A DNA stretch of 64,000 nt from an uncultured Victivallales bacterium (GCA_934644965.1 CAKUDG010000017.1:9167-73166); one strand, 5' to 3'; shown: positions 15,264 through 24,056, numbered from the stretch's first letter. Program-made: numbers and translations. Notes: a model not told the origin generated them from the letters alone.

Positions 15264-16499
15264 TCAGCAGGGGGAATTTTCATAAACATCGCCCAGAGCG
15301 AAGGGAGAGGGATGCTCCGGTTCGCGGTTGACCCATCTGCCGTTGGTGAAATCCGGGAAAGGAACCGGGGCGCTGCCCATGGCAATGGAATCTTCCGAAA
15401 GACAGGTGACAGCCATCCAGGCCGCGGTATCGTAAACGTCAATGGGAGTCTGCGAACGATGCCGCACTGCGTCGAAGAAGGCCTGCAGGACCATCACATC
15501 CATGTTGCCGTGCCCGATGGAGGAATTTCCCGTGTACTGTTTCCAGAGGGGATGATCATATTTTTCATAAAATTCCTTGACCGGAGACCAGGTCTCGGAT
15601 TTCTTTGTTTCATCCTCGATGAAGATGGCGCCGTGAGTTTCGCTCCACAAGCCGCAGGTCCCCTGGACCATGCCGTTCCGTGAATATGGGCGCGGGAGAG
15701 AGACGCAGTGACGGACAACCAGTGTTTCTCCATTCGCGCATTTGATGACTGTCGTGACAACATCGCCCGCATTGTAGCAGCGTGGTTTCCCTTTTCCCTG
15801 AGGTGTCTGCCCGTGCTTTTCCTCCCAGGCGGCAAAGCCCCGGGCCTTCGATGCCGTGGAGGTCAGTGCCAGAAAACGGTTCCCCCGGTTGATGTTCAGA
15901 ATCTTTGCCATCGGGCCCACTCCGTGAGTGGGGTAGAGGTCTCCGTTCCGACGGAGATTGTGCAGAATGCGTTCCCGCCCCTTTTCGACAGATGCGGCCA
16001 TGCCGGAAAGATTGTGCTCATACCCGCATTCACAATGCACGATTTCTCCGAAAACTCCCTGCCGGACCATGTTCAGAACCATCATTTCATTGCGGTCGTA
16101 ACAGCAGTTCTCGAGCATCATGCAGGGGATCCCCGTGCGTTCGGAGGTGCGGACCAGTTCCCAGAGCTGTTCAATGCTTGTCGCACCGCCCACTTCGAGG
16201 CCCACGTATTTCCCAGCATTCATGGCCTCCAGAGCAATCGGGATATGCGCATTCCACATCGTCGACACGATGACCGCGTCAATGGATGGATCCGCCAGAA
16301 TCTCCTGGTGGTCCGTAAAAATCTTCGGCTTGCGGATTTTGTTCTTCGCACAGATTTCAAGTGCCCAGCTGATCCGCTCCTGACTTTTGTCGCAAATGGC
16401 GGAAAGAACGGTTCCTCCGGCCGCTTTTGTGCCTGCGAGATGGGCTTCGGAACGTCCTCCCAGCCCGATGACTGCCACTTTCAGTTTCCTACTGTTCAT
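15264..16499 (-). CDS. Gfo/Idh/MocA-family protein, GH109-like
   Basis: 411 residues. The N-terminal Rossmann fold begins KVAVIGLGGRSEAHL. The middle carries VGLEVGGATSIEQLWELV, MMLENCCYDRNEMMVLNMV and GEIVHCECGYEHNL, and later LYPTHGVGPMAKILN and RPYSRNGMVQGT, a pattern I associate with GH109 NAD-dependent alpha-N-acetylgalactosaminidases rather than generic sugar dehydrogenases. GH109 enzymes keep NAD bound and cleave by an oxidation-elimination route. Most characterised members have a Tat signal; this one starts directly at the Rossmann fold, so it is probably cytoplasmic. Other Gfo/Idh/MocA oxidoreductase activities remain possible. Confidence 0.75.
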   Translation of the reverse strand: MNSRKLKVAVIGLGGRSEAHLAGTKAAGGTVLSAICDKSQERISWALEICAKNKIRKPKIFTDHQEILADPSIDAVIVSTMWNAHIPIALEAMNAGKYVGLEVGGATSIEQLWELVRTSERTGIPCMMLENCCYDRNEMMVLNMVRQGVFGEIVHCECGYEHNLSGMAASVEKGRERILHNLRRNGDLYPTHGVGPMAKILNINRGNRFLALTSTASKARGFAAWEEKHGQTPQGKGKPRCYNAGDVVTTVIKCANGETLVVRHCVSLPRPYSRNGMVQGTCGLWSETHGAIFIEDETKKSETWSPVKEFYEKYDHPLWKQYTGNSSIGHGNMDVMVLQAFFDAVRHRSQTPIDVYDTAAWMAVTCLSEDSIAMGSAPVPFPDFTNGRWVNREPEHPSPFALGDVYENSPC

Positions 16500-17041
16500 T
16501 TTTCCCGGAAATCCTTTTTTTCCCTCTGGACCCCCACGCGGATCCGGAGTTTTTCCCTCCTGCGTTCGGGGGCGCTTTTTTTATTTTCATTCATTCTTCT
16601 GGCCTTGTCCTGCCCGGAACGGATTGTTCTCCCCGCGTGATGATGAACGGTATTCCTGTTTTCTCTTTCTGCTGTCGTTTCAGGAATCGCCGGAAAACAG
16701 CGCGCGGGGGGGCGGAAGAGAAGACTCTTCTTTCCGTTCTGCCGGAATAATCTATCATCTTCAAAACACCAATGCAAGGAATAGAGGTTTCCCGTTTCAG
16801 GAAAATCCTTATCCTGCCCCTCCCCCCCCCGGGGGGAAGACGAGAGAAAGGGAAGGGGAGAGAAAAAGCCTTCCCGGGATCTCCCGGAAAGCTCCATGCC
16901 CTCCCCGTGTGTATGCGGACCTACGCTCCCGGACAAAAAGCGCCGGTCCCGCCGGCAGCAGTTTCACGGGAGGAGGTGCTGGTGGAGAAGAAGAAACTTT
17001 TCCTGTGGGGTCTTCTGATGCGGAAGGAAGGTTGCCTTGGG
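16500..17041. other. Intergenic region between purF and the GH109-like gene
   Basis: No gene is supported here. It contains a C9G6 homopolymer block at 16822-16836 and the probable purF terminator at 16862-16891. The remainder is pyrimidine- and purine-biased, low-complexity sequence. Confidence 0.5.
16862..16891 (-). terminator. Probable intrinsic terminator of purF
   Basis: A 9-bp stem with one G-U pair (CTTCCCGGG at 16870-16878 with CCCGGAAAG at 16883-16891, loop ATCT) is followed on the minus strand by GCTTTTTCTC. It lies about 150 nt downstream of the purF stop. Confidence 0.5.
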
Positions 17042-18496
17042 TCAGCAGTCTTCGTCAAACGTGGTCTGTCTGGCGAGGCAGTGCGTCGGGTCGCAGCCGT
17101 CGAAACAATAGGTGCAGATTTTGGACTTCGGCAGCCCGATGGCTTCGACCAGTTTTTCGATGCTTTGATACTTCAGGGAGGTCAATCCGAGAATCTTCCG
17201 GATTTCTTCCACCATTCTGTTGTACTTGTCCGTTCCAGCGGCGGTGTATTCCTTCAGGACCTCTTCCTTCGGCTCCTCTCCCTCCAGCGTATTGATGACC
17301 CGCCGTGCGACAAGGTCAAGAATGGATTTGGACCGGGAAAAATTCAGAAAGAGACACGGATACGCCAGCGGAGGCGAAGCGGAACGCATGTGCACTTCCG
17401 CCGCTCCACGCTCATACAGACGCGAGGCAATGTGTTTGAACTGAGTTCCGCGCACAATGGAATCATCACAGAAAAGCAGTTTTCTCCCCGCGATCTGCTC
17501 GTCGATGGGCAGAAGTTTCATTTTGGCGACCAGACTGCGCATGGCCTGGTTCTGAGGCATGAAACTTCTGGGCCATGTCGGCGTATATTTCACCAGGGCG
17601 CGCATGTAGGGTTTCTTCGCTGCGTTGGCATAGCCGATGGCATGGGCGACTCCCGAATCGGGGATTCCGCAAACGGAATCAATGTCGGCATTGTCATTTT
17701 CCGCCATCAGGGCGCCGTTCCTGTAACGGACCGTTTCGGTGTTCCGCCCTTCATAATCCGAAGAGGGATAACCGAAATAGACCCAGAAGAACGAACACAT
17801 CTGCATACATTCCTCCGGTTCCTTGAGCTGCTCAATCCGGTCCGGACAAACCCGGATGATTTCCGCCGGACCAAGCTCCCGGACAAATTCATAGTCCAGA
17901 TTCGGCAGAGAGGTGCTTTCCATGGCAAGCGCGAAGGAACCGGGTTTGGCTCCCACAATGAGCGGCGTCCGCCCGTATTTGTCTCTGGCGGCATAGATTT
18001 CGCCGTCCTTCATGATCAGCATGGAGCAGGAGCCGTTCACCATTTCCATGGCGTAGGCGATTCCCTCCTCAAGGGAATGTTTTGTATTGATCAGGGAGGC
18101 CACCACTTCGGTGGGGTTGTATTCACCCATGCTCAGCTCTGAAAAATGGGCGCCGTGGGCACAGATCCCCTTCCTCGCAAGTTCCTCGATATTGTTGAGT
18201 TTCCCGACGGTCACAATGGCGTAGACTCCCAGATGGGAACCGATGACCAGCGGCTGATCCTCAAGATCACTGATGACGCCGATCCCGCAATTCCCTTCCA
18301 GATGCTCCAGATCCGAATCGAATTTCGAGCGGAACTGGGAATTGGTGATGTCGTGAATGAACCGGGTGATGACTCCGCGTGTGTTGGTGACGGCGAGCCC
18401 TCCGCGCCGCGTCCCGAGATGGGAATGGTAATCGGTCCCGTAAAACAGATCCGCAACACAGCTTCCATTTGAAACAACGCCAAAAAAACCGCCCAT
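17042..18496 (-). CDS. purF: Amidophosphoribosyltransferase-like protein without the N-terminal catalytic cysteine
   Basis: 484 residues with the PurF two-domain layout: an N-terminal Ntn-type glutaminase fold and a C-terminal phosphoribosyltransferase domain with the PRPP loop LLFCDDSIVRGTQ at about 340-352. PurF makes 5-phosphoribosylamine, the first step of purine synthesis. Canonical PurF starts Met-Cys and uses that Cys as nucleophile; this protein starts MGGFFGVVSNGSC, with Gly at position 2 and the first Cys at 13. A related variant occurs in Bacteroidetes, as far as I recall. The start ATG at 18496 has AGAGG 6 nt upstream. The C-terminus has a Cys cluster (CTYCFDGCDPTHC). It may use ammonia, a different nucleophile or a partner glutaminase. 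Confidence 0.85.
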   Translation of the reverse strand: MGGFFGVVSNGSCVADLFYGTDYHSHLGTRRGGLAVTNTRGVITRFIHDITNSQFRSKFDSDLEHLEGNCGIGVISDLEDQPLVIGSHLGVYAIVTVGKLNNIEELARKGICAHGAHFSELSMGEYNPTEVVASLINTKHSLEEGIAYAMEMVNGSCSMLIMKDGEIYAARDKYGRTPLIVGAKPGSFALAMESTSLPNLDYEFVRELGPAEIIRVCPDRIEQLKEPEECMQMCSFFWVYFGYPSSDYEGRNTETVRYRNGALMAENDNADIDSVCGIPDSGVAHAIGYANAAKKPYMRALVKYTPTWPRSFMPQNQAMRSLVAKMKLLPIDEQIAGRKLLFCDDSIVRGTQFKHIASRLYERGAAEVHMRSASPPLAYPCLFLNFSRSKSILDLVARRVINTLEGEEPKEEVLKEYTAAGTDKYNRMVEEIRKILGLTSLKYQSIEKLVEAIGLPKSKICTYCFDGCDPTHCLARQTTFDEDC

Positions 18497-18627
18497 AAAA
18501 ACCTCTGCTGAAGTTGAAAGAACTTTTTCCCTCCTTCCCCGGAAGCTGCGGAACAATTCAGCCGACGGAGTGCGCGGGACCCGGAAACGCCATGGTCTTT
18601 TCAAGAAAAAGAAAAGTTTCAGAGCTT

Positions 18628-18656
18628 AATATAGCATGGAAGATTTTTTTCCGCAA
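18628..18656 (-). promoter_or_regulatory. Predicted promoter of purF
   Basis: TTGCGG (18656-18651) and TATATT (18633-18628), 17-nt spacer, give a leader of about 125 nt before the purF start. No purine-riboswitch-like fold was recognised. The rest of 18497-18798 is low-complexity C/T-rich sequence without a gene. Confidence 0.45.
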
Positions 18657-18798
18657 GCCTGCGGCCCCAGGAAAACGGATTCCGCTCTCTGCAGGAGCGG
18701 GGGGGGAGAGAACTCCCCTTCCTTTTCCCTTTTTCCTTTTCTCCCCCCTTTTTCCCGGATCCTCTCCTTCCTGTTCTCTTCCGTGCCGTCCAGTTTCC

Positions 18799-19305
18799 TC
18801 ATTCCGAAAAATAATAGAGATTCCAGACTCTCCGTATAAATTCTTTTTCCCGCTCTGCCCGCTGCGCCGGGCTTTCCGGAGAAGCAGAGGGGTGAAGCAA
18901 CTCCAGGATTGCCGAGATCTCTCCCGGTTCGATTTCCTTTCCCCTCCGAGTAAGCACAGTATTCAGTTTCAAAAGATCGGCTCCCACAGAGCCCCTTTCG
19001 CACTCTTCCGCAATCCATGGAATAAAAACCCGGTGTCCGGAAATCAGATAGGAAGCCGGTCCCGGATCCTCTATCCTGATCCTGTTTTCTTTCAAATAGG
19101 CTGAGAGATCTGTTTCCTGTCTGAGCGTCAGAAGCCTGATTCCCCACAGACGGATTTCCTTCCGCATCAGGAGGGAGGGATATTCAAAATAATACTTCCT
19201 TTCCCAACCGGAAAACATCAATAAGGAGAATGCCGCAATTCCAGCAGCGGCAAAACAGAGCAGTGAGAGGGGCAGACGGGGACCGTTCATTTTTTGATTC
19301 CTCAT
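18799..19305 (-). CDS. Hypothetical membrane-anchored protein
   Basis: 168 residues (163 if the ATG at 19290 with GAGG upstream is used). One hydrophobic segment (LSLLCFAAAGIAAFSLLMF, about residues 13-32) would anchor a C-terminal soluble domain of about 130 residues; the final 50 are charged, including QRAEREKEFIRRVWNLYYF. I recognise no family. It lies about 300 bp upstream of purF on the same strand but purF appears to have its own promoter. Composition resembles neighbouring genes, so it is probably real. Confidence 0.6.
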   Translation of the reverse strand: MRNQKMNGPRLPLSLLCFAAAGIAAFSLLMFSGWERKYYFEYPSLLMRKEIRLWGIRLLTLRQETDLSAYLKENRIRIEDPGPASYLISGHRVFIPWIAEECERGSVGADLLKLNTVLTRRGKEIEPGEISAILELLHPSASPESPAQRAEREKEFIRRVWNLYYFSE

Positions 19306-19508
19306 TTTTCCCTATCCCGCAGGGGATTTCCAATTCCGGATTTTTTCCCCCCTGAAAGGATTTTTCTCTTTGTTTGATGGAAGATGCGGAAATCTCTTCA
19401 CACTTGAATCTGTACGGCAAACTGGAATCCCGAGGCCTTTCTCTCATAATAGCATCTGCTCCGGGATATTCAACAGCCTGATTTCTCATCCCTCATTTTT
19501 CTTTCTCT

Positions 19509-19540
19509 GTTCCTTTGTCCGGAGCTCCGGACAAAGGAAC
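19509..19540. repeat. 32-bp perfect palindrome
   Basis: The half-site GTTCCTTTGTCCGGAG is followed immediately by its exact reverse complement. As RNA it would fold into a 14-bp stem with an AGCT loop on either strand. No U-tract follows, so it is not a standard terminator. Confidence 0.95.
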
Positions 19541-19644
19541 GGGCGGAACTTTGCGGAAACACAAATCCGTAAAGGTGCCCCCCGCGAAAGGAACAAAAAA
19601 GCTTAAGGGAACTCTCTTTTTTGCCGGTTTTTTGAGGGAGAAGT

Positions 19645-19673
19645 TTGACATCTCACGGATTCCATTGTATTGT
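19645..19673 (+). promoter_or_regulatory. Predicted sigma70-type promoter of pnp
   Basis: TTGACA (19645-19650) and TATTGT (19668-19673) with a 17-nt spacer. The start point near 19680 gives a leader of about 280 nt, long enough for RNase III/PNPase-type autoregulation as in E. coli pnp, though the sequence does not prove it. Confidence 0.55.
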
Positions 19674-19962
19674 AGTAAATTAAGGTTCATTGCCGGAATT
19701 GTCCGGGATCATGAAAAAAGGGGGGAACTGTTTTCTTGGTGGAATTCGGTCGCTATCAGCCCCTGGCACCGCAGGACGGGATCAGAGTCTGATACCGCGA
19801 TTCCGCGGAGCAAACAATCCGTTTTTTTTTCATCCTTCCGACATTTTCGGCATGCCCCTTGCAGCAGGCCGCCGCAGCGAAGATTCTTTCCTGCATTGCG
19901 GCAGACACTTCACACATACATGGCAAGACCATGGCAATCAAACAACAAGGGAGGCATTGCCC

Positions 19963-22074
19963 ATGCCTGAAACAAAAGTTCTGATCAACATCGGCCCCGG
20001 GAAAGACATTGAGATTTCCGCGGGGAAACTCGCCCAGCTTGCAAACGGATCCTGCACAGTCCGGCAGGGGGATACGGTGGTTCTGTCTGCCGCCTGCTCC
20101 GGGGCTGCGAAAAAAGGACAGGATTTCTTCCCGCTCCAGGTCGACTACCGTGAAAAATATTCCGCGGCCGGCCGCTTCCCCGGCGGATACATCAAACGTG
20201 AAGGGCGTCCCTCCGACAAGGAAATCCTCATCATGCGCATGACGGACCGTCCGCTGCGTCCGCTCTTCCCGGAAGGATTTTTTGACGAAGTCCAGGTCTA
20301 CGGACTTCTCCTGAGTGCAGACGGGAAAAATGACGGGGATGTGCTTTCCATGCTCGGGGCCTCTGTGAGTCTCTGTCTTTCCGACCTTCCCTTCCAGGGA
20401 CCTGTCGGAGCCGTGAGAGTCGGGTGCATCGACGGTGAGTTCATCGCGAATCCCACCATCCAGGAAATGGAGAAGAGCACACTGGAACTTGTCTATGCCG
20501 GACTTCCGGACAAGGTCATCATGATTGAGGGCGAAGCCAAGGAGTGCAGCGAGGAAGTTCTTGAAAACGCCATGCGTTTTGCCAATGAAATCGTCAAGAA
20601 ACAGTGTGCCGCACAGCTCGAACTCATGGAGAAGGCCGGAAGGGAAAAACGGACTCCGGAACTTCATCTGCCGCCGGAAGAACTGATGAAAGGCATTGTA
20701 TCCGTCTGCGGGGAGAAGCTGGAAAGCGCCTGCCTCGTTCCGGGGAAGGAAGCCAGGCTCAAGGCGCTTGACGAACTCCAGAAACTCGCGGAGGAGACAT
20801 TGAAGGAATCCTTTGTCGAAACCCTCGGGGAAGAGGATTTCATGATTTATCTCAGACAGGGCTTTGATTCTCTGGTCCGGAAAACCATCCGGACTGCCAT
20901 TCTGGAAAAGGGATACCGTCCCGACGGGCGCGGCGTGACGGATATCCGTCCCTTGTCCGCGGAAGTGGCGGTTCTTCCTGTTGTGCATGGATCTGCCCTG
21001 TTTTCGCGCGGGGAAACGCAGGCTCTCGTCATCACCACCCTCGGCGGGCCCCAGGATATGCAGGAAAGCGACAACATCACGGGTATTCCCACGAAAAAGA
21101 AGTTTTATCTGCATTACAATTTCCCGAACTACAGCGTCGGGGAAGTCGGCAGAATCACCGGTCCCGGAAGACGGGAAATCGGGCACGGAAATCTGGCAGA
21201 GCGTTCCGTGGCGCAGGTGATTCCGGAGGATTTCCCGTACACCATCCGCTGTGTCTCCGAGATCATGTCCTCCAACGGATCGACCTCCATGGCAAGCGTT
21301 TGCGGAGCCACCCTTTCTCTGATGGATGCGGGAGTGCCCATCAAGGCGCCCGTTGTTGGAATCTCCTGCGGACTCGTCACGGATGAAAACGGCAGAGAGC
21401 TGATCCTCACGGACATCATCGGAGCCGAAGATCATTTCGGAGACATGGATTTCAAAGTCTGCGGTACCGAAAGCGGCATCACCGGGTTCCAGCTCGACCT
21501 GAAGCTCCCAGGAATCTCCATCGACCTCCTCACGAAAGCCATGTACCAGAACCGCGATGCACGCACCAGAATACGCAAGGTGGTCACGGACTGCATTGCG
21601 ACTCCGCGAAAGGAACTCAGCCCGAATGCTCCTCAGATGGAAGTCGTCCACATCAACCCGGACAAGATCGGAGCTCTCATCGGAACCGGCGGAAAAAATA
21701 TCAAGGAAATCACCGAATCCACCGGAGCCCAGGTCAATATCGAAGATGACGGTTCTGTCAGCATCCTCGCCCAGAACAAGCAGATCCTGGATGAGGTCAA
21801 ACGCAAGATCGACTTCTATACTGCCGAGGCTGAAATCGGAAAAATCTACCGCGGACTCGTCAAGACCGTACGCGATTTCGGCGCCTTTGTCGAAATCCTT
21901 CCCGGGCAGGACGGACTGCTGCATATTTCCGAAATGGCAAATTATCGTGTCAACCAGGTTTCCGATATCTGCAAGGAAGGCGATTACATTACGGTTAAGG
22001 TCATTGACATTGACCGCAGCGGCAAAATCCGCCTCAGCAGAAAGGCCGCCCTGGAGGAAATGGACGGAAAATAA
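19963..22074 (+). CDS. pnp: Polyribonucleotide nucleotidyltransferase (PNPase)
   Basis: 703 residues, normal length. Two RNase PH-like domains (about 10-140 and 310-540, with REKYSAAGRFPGGYIKREGRPSDKEIL and the phosphate-binding TSMASVCGATLSLMDAGVPI), then a KH domain (IGALIGTGGKNIKEITESTGA, about 555-615) and an S1 domain (GKIYRGLVKTVRDFGAFVEILPGQDGLLHISEM). PNPase degrades RNA 3'-5' using phosphate and is part of the degradosome in many bacteria. The start is the ATG at 19963 with GGGAGG 8 nt upstream; longer in-frame starts reach into the leader without homology. It is monocistronic, ending at the terminator at 22150. Confidence 0.97.
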   Translation: MPETKVLINIGPGKDIEISAGKLAQLANGSCTVRQGDTVVLSAACSGAAKKGQDFFPLQVDYREKYSAAGRFPGGYIKREGRPSDKEILIMRMTDRPLRPLFPEGFFDEVQVYGLLLSADGKNDGDVLSMLGASVSLCLSDLPFQGPVGAVRVGCIDGEFIANPTIQEMEKSTLELVYAGLPDKVIMIEGEAKECSEEVLENAMRFANEIVKKQCAAQLELMEKAGREKRTPELHLPPEELMKGIVSVCGEKLESACLVPGKEARLKALDELQKLAEETLKESFVETLGEEDFMIYLRQGFDSLVRKTIRTAILEKGYRPDGRGVTDIRPLSAEVAVLPVVHGSALFSRGETQALVITTLGGPQDMQESDNITGIPTKKKFYLHYNFPNYSVGEVGRITGPGRREIGHGNLAERSVAQVIPEDFPYTIRCVSEIMSSNGSTSMASVCGATLSLMDAGVPIKAPVVGISCGLVTDENGRELILTDIIGAEDHFGDMDFKVCGTESGITGFQLDLKLPGISIDLLTKAMYQNRDARTRIRKVVTDCIATPRKELSPNAPQMEVVHINPDKIGALIGTGGKNIKEITESTGAQVNIEDDGSVSILAQNKQILDEVKRKIDFYTAEAEIGKIYRGLVKTVRDFGAFVEILPGQDGLLHISEMANYRVNQVSDICKEGDYITVKVIDIDRSGKIRLSRKAALEEMDGK

Positions 22075-22149
22075 GGAACTGCTCTGTTCCCCGTATTTCG
22101 TTTCCCTTCTGCAAAAGAAAAGGCAGATGAGATGCCGTGACAGAAATTC

Positions 22150-22187
22150 AAGCCCGGAGCTCCGAAGCCCCGGGCTTTTCGTTTTTT
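22150..22187 (+). terminator. Intrinsic terminator of pnp
   Basis: AAGCCCGG (22150-22157) pairs with CCGGGCTT (22170-22177) and is followed by TTCGTTTTTTATGTTTTTC. It lies 76 nt past the pnp stop. Confidence 0.8.
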
Positions 22188-22935
22188 ATGTTTTTCTACA
22201 TTTTTACATTTTTTGTTTTTTTATCTGATTGTCATTGCGAAAGAATGTGATTCCCTGGGAAAACATCTTTTTTTCAATCGTTTTCAGGCATGCTGGTGGG
22301 GACCCGATGCGGTCTCGTCTGAAGAGGGCGCTGCCTTTCTCATTTTTAATGTAAGGGAAACGAATCATATTCATTTGCCTTCTTTTTCGGATTCTCAAAT
22401 TTTTCTCAATTGATTGTTGAAAATAAGGGATTGAAAGAGACTTATTTTCTGTTTTATTCAGGGGGGGATAAGATCCCCGGAGCCATTCTCATCAGGAGAG
22501 ACCCCTTACTTCCCTGAAAAATCCATTTATTTGTTATATCTCTATACAGATCTCTGGACGATGATTCCTGATGATTGAAACACAGCACGGCTGCACTGCA
22601 GTGCAGTACCAGCGGCGCCATGTCTGAGAAATGTGAGGCGCCCGTCTTCAAATCATTCGAGAGAGGGGGGGTCCTTATCATCTTTCTTCTGTTCCGCCTC
22701 TCCTCTTTCACCCGCGCAGAAGGAAGGGGGGGGAAGAGGAAGCATTTTTTTGCATTTCCTTTCCCCCGGTTGATTTCGGGAACTCAAATCATCCGCATCT
22801 CATTTTCCATTTCACTTCACCGGGAATACCCTCTTTTCCTGATCCGGCTTTGTTGTCCCATGATGTTTTTCAGAAATTCCTGATTTCCTCCGGGAGGCGG
22901 GATGCCGGAGAATGGGCCTTGGGGAGGAAAAGTTG
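22188..22935. other. Long AT-rich intergenic region with structured elements
   Basis: About 750 bp with no supportable protein gene; the few short frames lack ribosome sites and conserved features. A nested, closed hairpin structure spans 22457-22518 and a 16-bp palindrome CTGCACTG/CAGTGCAG lies at 22591-22606. The block has lower GC than its surroundings. Confidence 0.5.
22457..22518. other. Candidate structured RNA or DNA element
   Basis: An outer 7-bp stem TTCAGGG / CCCTGAA (22457-22463 and 22512-22518) encloses a 6-bp hairpin GGGGAT-AAG-ATCCCC (22464-22478) and a 4-bp hairpin TCTC-ATCAG-GAGA. This three-way-junction layout is unusual for random intergenic sequence. No known RNA family was recognised. 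Confidence 0.35.
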
Positions 22936-23841
22936 TCAGTTTTCCTCTTCCCCGGAAAAGCGATCCAGGAGCCGATCCCGGAAGAGCTCCGCAGCTCTGG
23001 AAAAGACCTGATATTTTTCCCAGACGATGTTCAGGCCGGACTCCAGTCTCGGCTCCAGCGGACAAAAGCAGAGTGCGCGGTTGCCGACGGCGTCGATCAG
23101 TCCGTCGAGCGCGAGCGCGTATCCGATCCCCGATTCGACCATCAGCGCGGCGTTGTAAATGAGATTGTAGGTGGCGACGATATTGAGTTTTTCAAAACTT
23201 CTCCCGAACCATTCGGCATACGCGTTTTTCACCGTGCTCTGCCGGATGTTGATCCGGGAGCAGATCAGCGGGAGATTCTGAAGGTCGCGGAGTGTCACGC
23301 TCTTTTTTTCCGCAAGCGGAGAATCCTTCCGCATGACGATTCCCCAGACATCGCGAACCGGAAGCGCAACGGAATCGTATTTTGAAATATCCACCGGCTG
23401 GATCAGAATGCCGAAATCAAGAATCCCCTTGTCGAGCCGTTCCACAACGTCTTCGGCATTGCCGCTGTATAGGTTGTAACGGATATCGGGGTATTCCTTC
23501 CGGAGTTCTCCGATTGTTTCGGCGATCAGGCGCATGGCTTTGGATTCGCCGCCGCCGATATGGACGCTGCCGCCGATGTTTTCACCCATTGCGTTGAAAT
23601 CACCTTCGGTCCGGTTGACGATCTCCAGAATCTCTTCCGCGCGTTTCCGCAGGAAATGGCCTTCGGGCGTCAGCGTGATGGTGCGGTTGCTCCGCAGGAA
23701 AAGCTGTTGACCAAGTTCCTCCTCCAGATCCTGAAGCTGGCGCGACAAGGTCGGCTGCGTCACATGAAGAAATTTCGCCGCGCCGACGATCGTTCCCTCT
23801 CTTGCAACCGCGAGAAAATAACGCAACACTCTGATTTCCAC
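22936..23841 (-). CDS. LysR-family transcriptional regulator
   Basis: 301 residues, typical LTTR length. The N-terminal helix-turn-helix reads MEIRVLRYFLAVAREGTIVGAAKFLHVTQPTLSRQ in outline (residues 1-35), followed by a linker helix and a two-lobe substrate-binding domain (from GGSVHIGGGESKAM). LTTRs usually activate a divergent operon in response to a small ligand. Here the divergent operon starting at 24057 encodes exported redox proteins, so this is the likely regulator. It has its own good promoter (TTGACG-17-TATTCT). Confidence 0.93.
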   Translation of the reverse strand: MEIRVLRYFLAVAREGTIVGAAKFLHVTQPTLSRQLQDLEEELGQQLFLRSNRTITLTPEGHFLRKRAEEILEIVNRTEGDFNAMGENIGGSVHIGGGESKAMRLIAETIGELRKEYPDIRYNLYSGNAEDVVERLDKGILDFGILIQPVDISKYDSVALPVRDVWGIVMRKDSPLAEKKSVTLRDLQNLPLICSRINIRQSTVKNAYAEWFGRSFEKLNIVATYNLIYNAALMVESGIGYALALDGLIDAVGNRALCFCPLEPRLESGLNIVWEKYQVFSRAAELFRDRLLDRFSGEEEN

Positions 23842-23871
23842 CGAACACCTCCTTGAGTTTCACTTTCAAAA

Positions 23872-23900
23872 AGAATAGCATCCCAATCCATGCCCGTCAA
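23872..23900 (-). promoter_or_regulatory. Predicted promoter of the lysR gene
   Basis: TTGACG (23900-23895) and TATTCT (23877-23872) are separated by exactly 17 nt, about 30 nt upstream of the LysR start, which has AAGGAGG in its leader. Confidence 0.6.
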
Positions 23901-23911
23901 GCATAGATGAG

Positions 23912-23955
23912 TATAATAAATAAGTATTTGTTATTGATTGAAAATCGAATATAAT
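23912..23955 (+). promoter_or_regulatory. LysR-type operator and promoter of the exported redox operon
   Basis: TATAAT at 23950-23955 with a poor -35 (TTTGTT, 23927-23932, 17-nt spacer) is the pattern expected for an activator-dependent promoter. Overlapping and upstream lies the imperfect palindrome AATAAATA-AG-TATTTGTT, and ATAATAAATAA occurs twice in the region (near 23913 and 23951). These are candidate LTTR boxes (T-N11-A type). Confidence 0.4.
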
Positions 23956-24056
23956 AAATAACGAGAACCAGAAACGGAGGTGGATCAGGAAAAGTCGAAG
24001 ATCGGATCTCATATCGGTGATTCAAACGGAAAACCCATAAAAAAACGAGGGGAAGA

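Larger units (their letters stand above)
19306..19962. other. Intergenic region and long leader of pnp
   Basis: Contains a 32-bp perfect palindrome (19509-19540), a promoter (19645-19673) and then about 280 nt of untranslated leader before pnp. No rpsO gene, the usual upstream neighbour of pnp, is present. No protein-coding gene is supported; reading frames across the pnp start region lack conserved features. Confidence 0.55.

Noticed and set aside
16772..18142. A 456-residue plus-strand frame over purF
   Set aside because: It is the antisense shadow of purF; no ribosome site or domain pattern, and purF is conserved.
18514..19104. A 196-residue plus-strand frame opposite the hypothetical membrane protein
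   Set aside because: The minus-strand frame has a signal anchor and possible ribosome sites; this one is antisense and runs through low-complexity sequence.
19756..21924. A 722-residue open frame antisense to pnp
   Set aside because: It lies wholly opposite a complete, conserved PNPase and shows no motifs. GC-rich third positions explain long antisense frames.
22457..22518. Hammerhead ribozyme (minus strand contains CTGATGAG)
   Set aside because: The GAAA core and three appropriate stems are absent; the match is only the short CUGAUGA motif.
22204..22935. Short frames of 64-102 residues between pnp and lysR
   Set aside because: No conserved motifs, ribosome sites or composition typical of neighbouring genes.
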